NCBI GenBank assembly: GCA_030544225.1
Contig: CM060492.1
Coordinates: 1,054,001 to 1,118,000, forward strand
Direction of reading: 5' to 3'
DNA from: Skeletonema marinoi
Taxonomy: Eukaryota; Bacillariophyta; Thalassiosirophyceae; Thalassiosirales; Thalassiosiraceae
Length of the DNA: 64,000 bases
Shown: positions 26,096-35,918 of the stretch, piece after piece
Numbering within the stretch: position 1 is the stretch's first letter
Layout of the letters: each line of letters opens with the position of its first letter
Notes under the pieces: model-generated
Seen by the model: the letters and a program-made list of their open reading frames with translations, nothing else
What the model was told of the DNA's origin: nothing
The model's database searches: none
Translations under genes and position numbers: made by a program

Positions 26096-26893
26096 GATAT
26101 GTTTTGTATGCAAAAAAATAGAGACATATTATGATAAAAATCAAGCTGCATTATTACTATCGATACATCGTGCATTATTCTCGTTTATAATGTCGATCAT
26201 TTCATCCTTTTCTTACTTCTTCCCATTCCGCCGCATAAGCAGTCATCTGACGCAGATTGGCAAAGGGATACGAATACCTTCTTGGGTTGAAACTATGTAC
26301 ACTTACCTTCGAACATGCAGAGGATATCCGTCGCCAGAAGGGCGACAAGGAAGCCGAGGTTGTAGCTCTCGAATCGACTTCACCTGAATCGATTTGGCTA
26401 TCTGACTTGGATGAGCTCGATACGGTGCTGGTGAAAGAAACAAGTCTACCGAAGCAAAGAACGCCCTCTTATTGGATTCGATCAGGCTGACTCTCCGTCT
26501 ATGTAAGGAGCATATTAGTGGGAGAGTTAACCTTTTCGTCACTCAAGGTTCCGCGGTGTGATGTGTTGGAGAATGTCAATCGGACATGTTTTGGGTGCTT
26601 TCGTCACTGACAATACCAAAGGTGAGAAGGGATGCATAAGTCATTACGACGTTTGCTTTCAAATGAAGTTCAACTTTATCCAATACCGAGGTACTCAACC
26701 GCCCGAAGACTGTCATCTCAACTTCAATAAGAGCAGACAAGCCAAAGACGGATTCGCAGGTAAAAGGTCAAACTCAGAAACTCAGGGCACTATCTACGCG
26801 GCTGTAGTAATTGCGACCACGCACAATGTTGTGGACACAGCCAAAAGATTACTCAGTAGTATTACGATTACAATCATAACATACTGACCGCAG
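26096..26893. other. Intergenic region holding a TOP2-derived fragment
   Basis: 798 bp between the armadillo gene and the NADPH oxidase. It contains the topoisomerase fragment at 26243-26470. The remaining 420 bp before the oxidase start shows a short open frame (26558-26887) with no recognisable feature, which I do not call. Confidence 0.55.
26243..26470 (+). pseudogene. Fragment of topoisomerase II gene (copy of 41263-41480)
   Basis: Matches the host TOP2 coding sequence encoding AKGYEYLLGLKLWTLTFE and onwards to about 41480, with roughly ten differences, including two single-base deletions, over some 220 bp (about 95 percent identity by eye). It is in the same orientation as the parent, 15 kb away. 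Homology starts at TCATCTGACGCAG and fades after GCAAAGAA. The source region contains no intron, so DNA- and RNA-mediated copying cannot be told apart. It has no start codon context or domain of its own and is taken as a dead fragment, fairly young given its similarity. Confidence 0.9.
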
Positions 26894-29800
26894 ATGATGC
26901 AGAAGCAAAACAGAATGCCTGATTATTCTACCACAGATGATGTCGCTGCCTCTGCTAATACTAGTATTGGCGTGGAAAAACCTACAGTGTCAGCTCCCGA
27001 TCTGTTCCTAACTGAAGCATTTAATAACGCCGACATTGATGGAGATGGCAGAGTCTCTTATGAAGAACTCAAGGACCTCCTGCGAAGTTTAGGACTCAAG
27101 GAAGATGAACAAAAGTTGAACAAGTTTGTCCGTGCAGTAGATACGGATAAAGATGGAACTATTGATTTGGGTGAATTTCAATCCATCATTGATAAGATGA
27201 ATAAGATAAGCTTTGAGCAACATCTTCGAGAGACGTTCAAGCTCTATGATGTAGATGGAAGTGAAGGTATCGACCACCTGGAGGTCAAGACTTTACTGGC
27301 CCAACTTGGGATTGATCTGACCGATGAAGAATCATCTGCCATGATAGCAGAGGTGGATGGGGACGGAAACGGTGTTATAGATTACGCTGAGTTCTTGGCG
27401 TTGTTCAAAGGGATTAAGGTATCACGGGAAGAAAAGAAGCAGCAGCAGTCTGCTGCTGTTAATGTAGTTCTTCAAGGAAAGGATTCGGTTATGGGGGGAA
27501 CAGTCTTCGACGACGCAAAGCAGATGATGTCGTTCTCAAGAGTCTTTCGTTTTGTCATTTGGTTATACAGCGAGAGGAAAATGATTCTCCTTGCCTTGTC
27601 CCATTTTGTGGCCACTATGGTAATTTGGGGTGAGTGTCCATTCTTCGTTTTGGTTTGCTTTAGCCTCGACCCTTTGAAGTATCTGATGCATGCAGTATCA
27701 TCTCGTACTAACTTCATCAATGTCTTTCATTCTTCAGCTCACTTTGCTTTGATCAAGTTCCAGCAACAAGAGAATGCCGTACCCGAAGGGGCACCAAGAT
27801 ACTGGGCGAAAAGACTCGTTCCGCCCATTGAGTTCGGCTCGATGCATGCCAGTAAGTCCAATTGTAATATGTATATGTAGTACTCATGCGGCCTAATATT
27901 CTCTAACAGCTCACTCATTCATGTTCAACTTCAACACTTTACATCTCTCTTCTATTCAGTTCTCTTCCAGATGGCACTCATTCCCTTCACTATGAGCAGA
28001 TACACAATTGCTACCTTCTCCAATAGCAGGTTGAACAAGTACTTGCCTCTTGATAAAGCTCTGAGTATTCACATCCATCTTGGGTATACAATGGTATCCA
28101 TAGTCTTCTCGGCTACAATTGTCTTCTTCATCTTCTTTGGCTTGTCATGTTCTGAGGGAGAGGAGGCATTTTGTGACAAGTTCACTTCTGAAATCATGAT
28201 TACAGGCTATTGCATTCTTGGACTGCTTGTAAGTTTAAGGAAACTTTCCTTCTCATTCTCATTCATTTCTCATCACAATAAACCAACACTTTCATCTATT
28301 GCCTCTTTCTATCTAGCTGCTCATGGCCGGGACGGCGTTCTTTCGTCACTCTATTCCATATGAATTGTTCTATGGAGTTCACTTTCTCTTCCTCGCTATG
28401 TATGCCATTGCAGTTGCACATACGTTTGACATTGCCCAGAGGAGCGGGAAGAAAGACAGAAGCCAAACATTCAAATGGTTCGCTGCCCCCCTCATATATT
28501 ATCTTTGCGACTATGCGACGATGTGGTTCAACCAGAGGTGAGAGTGCACTGTGTATCTATATCTTCAACTACTTCAAGTTCAATTGCCTATTAAATGTTC
28601 TTCTTCACCAATACTATCTCTCTTTACGTAAGGTTCAAGACGCGAGTAACATCTTTTACTACAGTTGAGGGCACGAAGGATCGATCCAAGATGCTCATTC
28701 TCAAGATGAAACGACCACCTCTCTTTATGTTTCAGCCTGGACAGTAGTAAGTTTTTGCTTTAGCTTTACATGCTTACATCTTTCTTGGCCTCCTTTTTGC
28801 GTATTGTACCTCAACTAATCTTCAACTACTCCTCAAGTGCATTCTTGCAAGTTGAGTCCATTGATAAGACTTGGCATCCCTTCTCAATTGCATCCGACCC
28901 TGACTCGAACTCTGTTGAGTTCTACATTGAAGTATTTGGCGAGGAGAGTTGGACTGAATGTCTATGGACAAAACTCAAGAACCAGGATAAACATCAAACG
29001 ATGTACATAAATCTTCTTGGGCCGTATGGTACGGCGCTTGTCAAGGACTCATCGTACACGAACATTGTTGCAATTGGAACGGGCACTGGTAAGTCTTTTA
29101 CTGTACTGTGCCTGAACACTGCTCTTTAACAACGTAACCATCTCAATATTATGTCAGGCATTGTTCCCTGCACGAGTCTTCTCAAGCAACATGTGCGTAA
29201 AATGGTTATGATGGAGCCTATACAATATTTTGCTGAGCGTTCCGAGCAAAAGAAACGTAATATCAACATCATAGGTGCTGAGGAGGACAAAAATGGTTCA
29301 CTTGTTAGTCATCTTGTCTCGTCATTGAAACGATTTATGACTTCCAATCAACATCAAGATTTGGATGAAGCTCTCAAGGCTAAATCTGCCAGTAATCTCA
29401 AATCCCATGCAAGGCGGCAATCGATTCATTCAAGGTAAATGAATGAAAGAAAGAATACGATACTTTATGTTTTACAAGTGTCCACAATCATGATTACTAA
29501 CAGTTTTATCACTTCCCCTGCAGTTTGATTGCCCTGAATCCGGATGTTGAATCTCAACATATTCCATCCCTCCGCAATAAGGCAGCGCTAAAGATTGCAA
29601 CATTCACAGCAACGAAGTCAATGTGTAAGTTCAATATGACTTCACTCTATTGATCAAACTCGAAACATAATTGTCTAATAATACCACGCCTCCACAGATG
29701 GAAAGACGATCCTCACGTTTTTTACTCTATACAGTGTGACTGTCTTCAGTCTCAACTTGAGTTGGAACTTGACTACTGCTGATGTTAGCAGCGACATGCT

Positions 29801-31135
29801 CGATGTCCTTGAGATCATGAACGTGCTGCTTCACGCCTTCTTCTTTTTATGCTCATTCTTCATGTGAGTTTCTATGTCATGATATGTACCTTCTTTTGAC
29901 TGCTGAATAGCGTTGAGACTCATTGTTTTCTCATATTGGATCAAACACATACAGCTGGAAAGGAGCCAGCCTACAATCATATTTTGATGCGGCCATCTCT
30001 ATCATTCTCCCTTTCGCAGACTGGTACTATAACCTTCAAAGCTCTCTTAGTACAGGGCAGGTCATAACTTTGTCGCTATTGAATGGGTACATAACCTTTC
30101 GCATTTACCAGAAGACTTTGGCTACTGTGTCTCAACATACTTTGAAGGAGTCTGTCGAACGTAAGTACTTGAGAAGGGTTTCTCTGTATTGTTTTTCATA
30201 ACCTCCATAACCTGTCCTAACCGCACTTCTTTTGCTTAGACCTAAGCTTTATATGGTCAGTGCGCACTGTCAAAGTAGCACGCCAACTCCTACCTGAGAT
30301 TAATAAGACATATGAATCTCTAGTAAAGGAATGGGGAGAAGACTATACGCGAGAGGTATTGGATATCTCCATTTATATAACTGATAAGGATAGAATCGAA
30401 GCTGCATCATTCAGGGCCGAGATTCGTGACTTTGCCTTGTTCAAGAGCAAGAAAGTGGTCTTCATCAGACCCAAGCTAGGCCAGATAGTAGAGGAGTACG
30501 TCGCGAAGTTGAGTAAGTATTGTTCATTGTATATACGGATATGTACGATTAGCAATGGACGGCGCCTTCTAACCCAAACTATATGCCCTTTTGTTCCCTC
30601 TAGTTAAGCGTCATCCCGCTTACAGCTCGACACTACTTGCCTTCTGTGGTGGTCCAAAAGTTAGTGGCGTACTTGCTGAAGCCCGTTCCACTGTAGAACT
30701 CCGTAAGTTGCGCAAACTGCAGGATCACTTTTTGTGAATCAAGCCTAATCTAACCATTTGTTTGGTCGTGTCACATTTTCGCAAGTCGCTGCTGCCACAG
30801 GTTATTCTTCACATCGACTTGACTTTGTCAGTGAAAGTTACGGAGGATCAAAGCCCAATGGCTGTACTCATACGTCAGAAGAGGCAAGCAAGAAAAAGAA
30901 GTCGAACGAGAGTCTTTGGGATGTGGTCAGAGAAGAAACTATTTCACAGTTGAATACAATCAGAGTGAAATCAGTATTTGAGGACGAGAATGAAATCGGT
31001 GGAACCGATGTTGCGCTTTTGAAAGAATACAAAAGTCAACGAGAATTGATGAAAGATTATGAAAGTGAAAGATGGGGAAGCTCAATCCAAGTAGGAAGCA
31101 AAGGGGTTGGTCTTCGTCACCGTTCTAGCGTTTAA
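26894..31135 (+). CDS. EF-hand NADPH oxidase (NOX/RBOH type) with extra membrane helices
   Basis: Membrane NADPH oxidase that moves electrons through FAD and haem to make superoxide. Thirteen exons are predicted: 26894-27629, 27738-27851, 27960-28228, 28317-28537, 28633-28746, 28838-29088, 29158-29434, 29524-29624, 29698-29863, 29955-30160, 30240-30512, 30604-30702 and 30786-31135. All are bounded by GT-AG and give 1058 residues in frame. Four EF-hands open the protein (DIDGDGRVSYEE, DTDKDGTIDLGE, a weaker DVDGSEGIDHLE, DGDGNGVIDYAE), implying calcium control. The ferric-reductase core follows, with IHIHLGYTM and H-x12-H in VHFLFLAMYAIAVAH. FAD site WHPFSIAS; NADPH sites GTGTGIVPCT and FCGGPKVSG. 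Between the two NADPH sites lie about four hydrophobic segments (residues 700-820), absent from animal and plant enzymes but, as I recall, reported for red algal and diatom homologues. Confidence 0.9.
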
Positions 31136-31836
31136 ATGTTGAGAAATCGGTCGGATCGATAGTGGGACAACACACATTCGACAGCATGGGGGTAAACTTG
31201 TTAGGATCTACTGTTATTTCTTCGTCTATTACAATATTTCCAGAGTGAGGTGATCAAAGTGTCTAAGCTTATATCCCCACATATTTAATATCTTACTGTT
31301 TGAGTCTTTGGATCAAATTGAGCTGGCTATTTCGAATTTGGGTTGAAGTGTATGTGTGCTGCCCTTTCCTCTTTTTATACTCCATCCAAGGGAATAAACT
31401 CCGCCCATATCTGACCAAGGGCTCCACACATTACTTGGTAGACGCATTGGGCGTTTACCATGTCAGGATATGATACTAGTTCCTTCTGAGTGAGTGCAAC
31501 ATAGGACCAGGCAGTACAAGGGAATCGCTCGAAGTATACCCCCAAACGTACGCCTGTGAAAGGAAATATCAAATGCTTGAGAGTCTAGACTAGAGTATTT
31601 CGATCGGTGAGACGCTTGTTGGTTCACATTTGATTGAGGGCAACCTAATGGATCTTGCTGATTTTCGATACCTAAAGGAGTTACATACAAAGCTTGGATT
31701 TATCATAAGAAGCCTAGTACAACCAACAGCACCAAGCTATCTAGTGGCACAAAAATGAGAAAAAATGCCTTGAAAGACATTCAAGGCAGCTAGCAACCTA
31801 TTACTTGATTGGTAACAAACATGACATCTGGTATTG
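31136..31836. other. Convergent intergenic region, nothing recognised
   Basis: 701 bp between the stops of the oxidase and the FkbM gene, by far the widest convergent gap here. Short open frames are present, but none has a recognisable domain or start context. Confidence 0.5.
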
Positions 31837-32817
31837 CTAATTCTTGTGAGACGTAGCTAATTCTTGATAAAATTTGTGAAACGTCAAGCCACCACGAAGA
31901 AGATAGCCTGGAAGAGGTCCATGATAATCATCTCTTGCAAAGAAAATATTAACAAGGCCCCCCTGCCCATCAACATGTGCATTTTTGAAGTTTCTCTCTT
32001 TCATATATTCCAACGCATGAGATTCCTTACATTCATCATCCCTAAATGTTTTGTTTGCAGTATCAGTGTTGCATTCAATGACAACTGTATCAATTCTTTG
32101 TAAAGTCTTTGATGCGCCCCTAAGAACAGCCAAGTCTGCTCCCTCTGTGTCAATCTTGACGTGTATCTGCTTGATACCTTCAGGCAACAAACCAAGCAGT
32201 CCATCAAATGTAATAATAGGGACCTTTATGCTTCGACTTGATTGTGCGCACCAAAATTCATTCAGAGCACTTGTTTGAAGTATAGAAGTACATGCTGGTG
32301 CAGAGGCAACATTTAAGTTGGCAATGCCTTCATTTTCTCCGACTGCTGCTCTTAGAAGGAAGACTTGATTTGACTTGTCTTGATCCAAAAATGATTCCCC
32401 CCCTTCCCAATTTTGCATAGAAAATTCTGCAACTCGCTTCATCAATGGGATGGAGCTGTCGGGCAAAGGATCAATAAGTATCAAGGCAACAGTTGGATCT
32501 GTTTCTTTTTCCAGAACTGAAAGATAGTCAGAATGGCGAGCACCCACATCCAGCACAACTGTCGTGATGTTTTTGGGGAATTTAATCTTTCCTGTCTCAG
32601 AATTGATCTGAAATGAGGTGGCAGAAATAATATCAATAATGGTGTGATGTGGCGAGCTAGTATCCAAACTACCACGAAGATTCTTATTATTGAGACTGCG
32701 ACAAAGGAAGAACAAACTGACAGCGGAATATGCCGCAATGCTAAGAAGAGAAGCAGAAAGTAATCTGTTACATAGTGCCCTTGAGCGGGATTGCAAATTC
32801 CGTTGCCGTAGAAGCAT
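31837..32817 (-). CDS. FkbM-family methyltransferase, membrane-anchored
   Basis: 326 residues, ATG at 32817. A basic N-terminus precedes one hydrophobic segment (about 19-40, LLSASLLSIAAYSAVSLFFL), giving a type II membrane anchor, probably in the Golgi or ER. The methyltransferase fold starts with TTVVLDVGARHSDYL (SAM motif I) and continues with LILIDPLPDS. The FkbM hallmark IHVKIDTEGADLAVLRGA lies at about 220-237, followed by VVIECNTD. FkbM enzymes O-methylate sugars or other small hydroxylated substrates, and membrane-anchored forms are common in algae. The acceptor is unknown. Confidence 0.9.
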   Translation of the reverse strand: MLLRQRNLQSRSRALCNRLLSASLLSIAAYSAVSLFFLCRSLNNKNLRGSLDTSSPHHTIIDIISATSFQINSETGKIKFPKNITTVVLDVGARHSDYLSVLEKETDPTVALILIDPLPDSSIPLMKRVAEFSMQNWEGGESFLDQDKSNQVFLLRAAVGENEGIANLNVASAPACTSILQTSALNEFWCAQSSRSIKVPIITFDGLLGLLPEGIKQIHVKIDTEGADLAVLRGASKTLQRIDTVVIECNTDTANKTFRDDECKESHALEYMKERNFKNAHVDGQGGLVNIFFARDDYHGPLPGYLLRGGLTFHKFYQELATSHKN

Positions 32818-33359
32818 AATGATCCTTTTCTTTTTTTCTATTCTCTGTTCACGAACAGAAACGCGGCGCCTCTACCATAGCTTGATGAAAGTGAGGAGAT
32901 GATGTGATGTGTTCTTCCTCAGTAGTGTCACGCTTGGAAGTATGGAACCCGGGGCTTGGCTCGAGCTCAGAGTAATCTTTGACCTTTGTAGACCCTCATT
33001 CCATTACTCCGCTTCAACAATCAACAAACTGCTTGGCTTCATTCAATCGGGCAGGTCCAAAAAACGTAGGCCTAAAGCAGTGATGCTGCGATAATGACAC
33101 TGACACGGGTTTTCCATTTTGTCGGTGGAGTTGAAGCAAGATGCGCTGCTGCATGCTGCTCGCTTTGAATTGTTGCGACCCGTAGCACGGTACGTCCGGC
33201 CAGCTAGCCTTACATTTTGGTTTTTTTATGAGAAAGAGTTTAGACGATTCCTACGTAGATTGACCCCGGTGCGACACACATTTTTTTTGGCAAAAAGGAG
33301 CCAGAATATCTGAGTACGAAACTTTGAATGCTGTTATTATCGCAAAAAGTCAACTCAAG

Positions 33360-33673
33360 CATGGGAACCTGGGGTTGACACTCCTTGTTGAATCTTTCTC
33401 CGACTTGTTGGATGGAAAACTTTCGAAAACTTCCAAAGTTTCTCCGAGTTTCTCCGAAGAAGTTTCGAAACTTCATTCGATTTCATCGACATGACACCCT
33501 GCTTCACGAGCGATTCCGCGAACGTATGCCAAGCAGGATGTCACGTCGATGAAATCGAATGAAAGTCGAAAACTTCTTCGGAGAAACTTTGAGGTTTTCG
33601 AAGTTTTCCATCCAACAAGTCGGAGAATCGCTCGCTAGCAAAATTCGACGAGTGTCAACCCCAGGTTCCCATG
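33360..33673. mobile_element. 314-bp MITE with arms of about 140 bp and 7-9 bp target duplication
   Basis: The left end CATGGGAACCTGGGGTTGAC and the right end are inverted copies. The similarity continues, with small indels, over about 140 bp of each arm, including TCCGACTTGTTGGATGGAAA and ATTCGATTTCATCGAC, leaving a centre of only about 30 bp. ACTCAAG (ACTCAAGCA if the ends are drawn 2 bp further in) occurs directly outside both ends. A 7-9 bp duplication suggests a hAT- or Mutator-related non-autonomous element. No coding capacity. Confidence 0.78.
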
Positions 33674-34616
33674 ACTCAAGCAAGGAGGGGCCAGAAAAAT
33701 GACACGATCTAAGATCCTCCCATTTTAAATTATTTTTTGAAGTATCGTAGCAGTGTCCAAAACTACAAGTAAGTGTAAAGATACTTGCTCTCAGGTATGA
33801 GTTCAGTAGATGGACTGGTTCAAGAGGGAAAGTTGAAGACTACCTTATCCTGTATCGATGGGTCATAATTGCTCATATATATTGAGCAGGGAGCGACAGG
33901 CAGGAGCATAGAGCAAGGGGCTGCCACCAGACACTGTTGTACATAATTTCTGTTACTCTCTCAAGAGCCTTTCTGGTATCTGTAGTCACACGACATTTAC
34001 TGAATCTCAAATACGTCAGAGCTCAGAGCTAGCTCTCCCTCCGCTCCGCTCCTTTTTGTTAGCAACGAGTGCATTGCATCAGATGAACTATGGCGATGAT
34101 GATGTTATCCCGACGTCGGCTGCTCATCCTTTACTCACTGGCACATCAGTTCATCTTGCCATCTTATGAAGAAGTTGACTGCAGAAAGTTTTTTGGGCTG
34201 AGGTCCGGTACTTTTTCAGTAACATGTGTTAGAGTTTAGCTAGTGTCGAAAATGTCGTGTGCCCGTGAGTTGGCCGGACCGTGCCCTATCCAGATTCCTT
34301 CTCTTCGAATATTTGGGCTGAACAAGCTGAGAACAGATAATCGTGAGATCAAGCTGAGTTCAAATCTGGTGCGCACCAAATGAGTTGCAGAAGTGCAACA
34401 AAAGTAGTGTGTGTAAGTCCTGTCCGTGGTGTAAGTTACCATAGTGACATCGTCTGCATTCTTTTGTGTTTGATGTGTGATGGCCGTCGAGGAGAAGATT
34501 AAGCATATAAAAGCGTAGTGTACAACCCGTGGTTGAAGAGAAGGAATAATAGGGGTAATATTGGATAGGGCGACCCTACGGGTCGCCTGTTGTTGGCCGC
34601 TACTTGGTAGGGGTTC

Positions 34617-35298
34617 GAGGCTTTGTTCGTGATAACCATCTAAGTGAATTACTCAGCTTAATTTACCAGTACAATCTCAATTTGAAGCCCCAAAGTGACA
34701 CTCCAAATCCATAATGACGAAGTAATGAATCATCTCTTGAAGCACAACCCCGCAGCTGCATTCGAATCATCTCTTGTCTCTTGAAGCACAACCGAGCAGC
34801 TGCGGATGCTACTGTTTGCACTCGCTAACGCACAGTATTGTCATGATGTGTGAAATCACCCTTGGTGAAATCCAAAAAGACACTGCTGAGAATGCACCGA
34901 GGACATGATAAGTTGATCGCAATGTAGCTGTTCATAAACGGTGCTTAGTTCTCCCAACTCGCGAAATACATTTCTTTTAAGCAGTGAACAACGTGATGTG
35001 TTGATTACACTCAGATCCATGAAGACAAAGGGCAAGCCAAAGTTGGGCGTGAGCAATGATTCGTACTCCTAGTGATACGCTCCGCTGTAGACACTTGCGC
35101 ACAATCCTGTTCGAGTAGTGCGGAGTATTGTTGATGACTATGTTGTTGGTTGGTTGGTTGTTGTAAGTTGTATCATATCGTGTGTCCTCCTCCAACATCA
35201 CCATCTTCTCCTTCGCATATTCATATCATCATCATCCCAACTCTAAAGAGAAGGCGGCTCATCCGCAATCAGCTTCATCATAATCGTTTCAATCCTAC
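34617..35298 (-). repeat. Core repeat, copy 2, without the long inverted repeats
   Basis: Reverse-complement relative of 12264-12985 with scattered substitutions and small indels. Neither side carries any part of the 525 bp arms. It ends about 225 bp before the start of the small secreted-protein gene. It may be an element that lost its ends or the original sequence captured by the long-arm element. Confidence 0.8.
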
Positions 35299-35523
35299 AA
35301 GTAGTATCGAAGAAGTATCGAGTGCCTTCAGATCTAGCGAAGTTAGGTAACCGGTAAAATCTTTCCCGCAAAAATAAATACGTGGGATTTACCGGAGAAA
35401 AGGAAAAACTTTCTCCAACTCAGCCACCCGCCACCCTTGTCCATGCGCCACCAATCCTTCTTGATCATGTTCTAATTATGAGCTCACAATTCTCAGTCCA
35501 GCTGCTAGCCACATTCACTAGAA

Positions 35524-35802
35524 ATGTCTTCACGCATCATCTCTCTCACTCTTGCTTTGGCACTCCTTGTCCCGAGTGTTCATGCTCGAGTTGGAACTGG
35601 AACTGTCCCACAATCTCATGATGACCACTCCCTTCTTCGCAGGAGACTTGACGGTGCCGAACTTCCTCTTGCTGACAAAAGTCTTGTGAACGGTGCTAAT
35701 CTTGACGTCGTTCAGCTTCCAAAGTGGAATGATGTTGAAACCCCTTTCATGTCCATGGCTTCTCCGAGTGACACATCGTCTAAGGATAAAGATGAAAACT
35801 GA
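35524..35802 (+). CDS. Small secreted protein with RXL-type site
   Basis: 92 residues, ATG at 35524. A clear signal peptide (MSSRIISLTLALALLVPSVHA) is followed by a short polar stretch, then LLRRRLDG. Arg-X-Leu after the signal peptide is the processing site of several diatom cell-wall and vesicle proteins (silaffin and silacidin types). The remainder is acidic and ends in a Lys/Asp-rich tail with no cysteines. I recognise no family. A secreted or silica-vesicle location is inferred from these two features only. It converges on the BMT5-like gene (116 bp). Confidence 0.7.
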   Translation: MSSRIISLTLALALLVPSVHARVGTGTVPQSHDDHSLLRRRLDGAELPLADKSLVNGANLDVVQLPKWNDVETPFMSMASPSDTSSKDKDEN

Positions 35803-35918
35803 AAAGAGAGAAAAGAAAGGAGGCTGATTTGCGTAATTTGGAGTGACTTGCCCAGGAATATCGTTCTTTTCATTATTTAGTCAAATCTTCTAATCTAAAA
35901 CAAATCATTGAACATTCA

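Larger units (their letters stand above)
32818..35523. other. 2.7-kb divergent gap with two repeats and no gene
   Basis: This is the longest gene-free stretch. It contains a 314 bp inverted-repeat element (33360-33673), a perfect 8-bp stem hairpin GGCGACCC-TAC-GGGTCGCC (34569-34587), and the second copy of the 11.7 kb element's core (34617-35298). A partial match to the CCTACGTAGA promoter-proximal repeat occurs at 33247-33260. The rest (32818-33359, 33674-34568) shows nothing recognisable. Confidence 0.6.

Noticed and set aside
26558-26887. 109-codon open frame between the TOP2 fragment and the NADPH oxidase
   Set aside because: No recognisable motif, composition like non-coding DNA, and it runs into the oxidase 5' region.
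31375-31690. Two small minus-strand open frames in the wide convergent gap
   Set aside because: They overlap in different frames with no domain or start context, and are likely chance frames.
34300-34400. GTTCAAATC sequence resembling a tRNA T-loop box
   Set aside because: No A box, acceptor stem or anticodon arm can be folded around it. No tRNA called.
34569-34587. GGCGACCC-TAC-GGGTCGCC hairpin as a terminator or RNA element
   Set aside because: A perfect stem but no adjacent gene end or T-run, and intrinsic terminators are not expected in a nuclear genome. Left as a structural curiosity.
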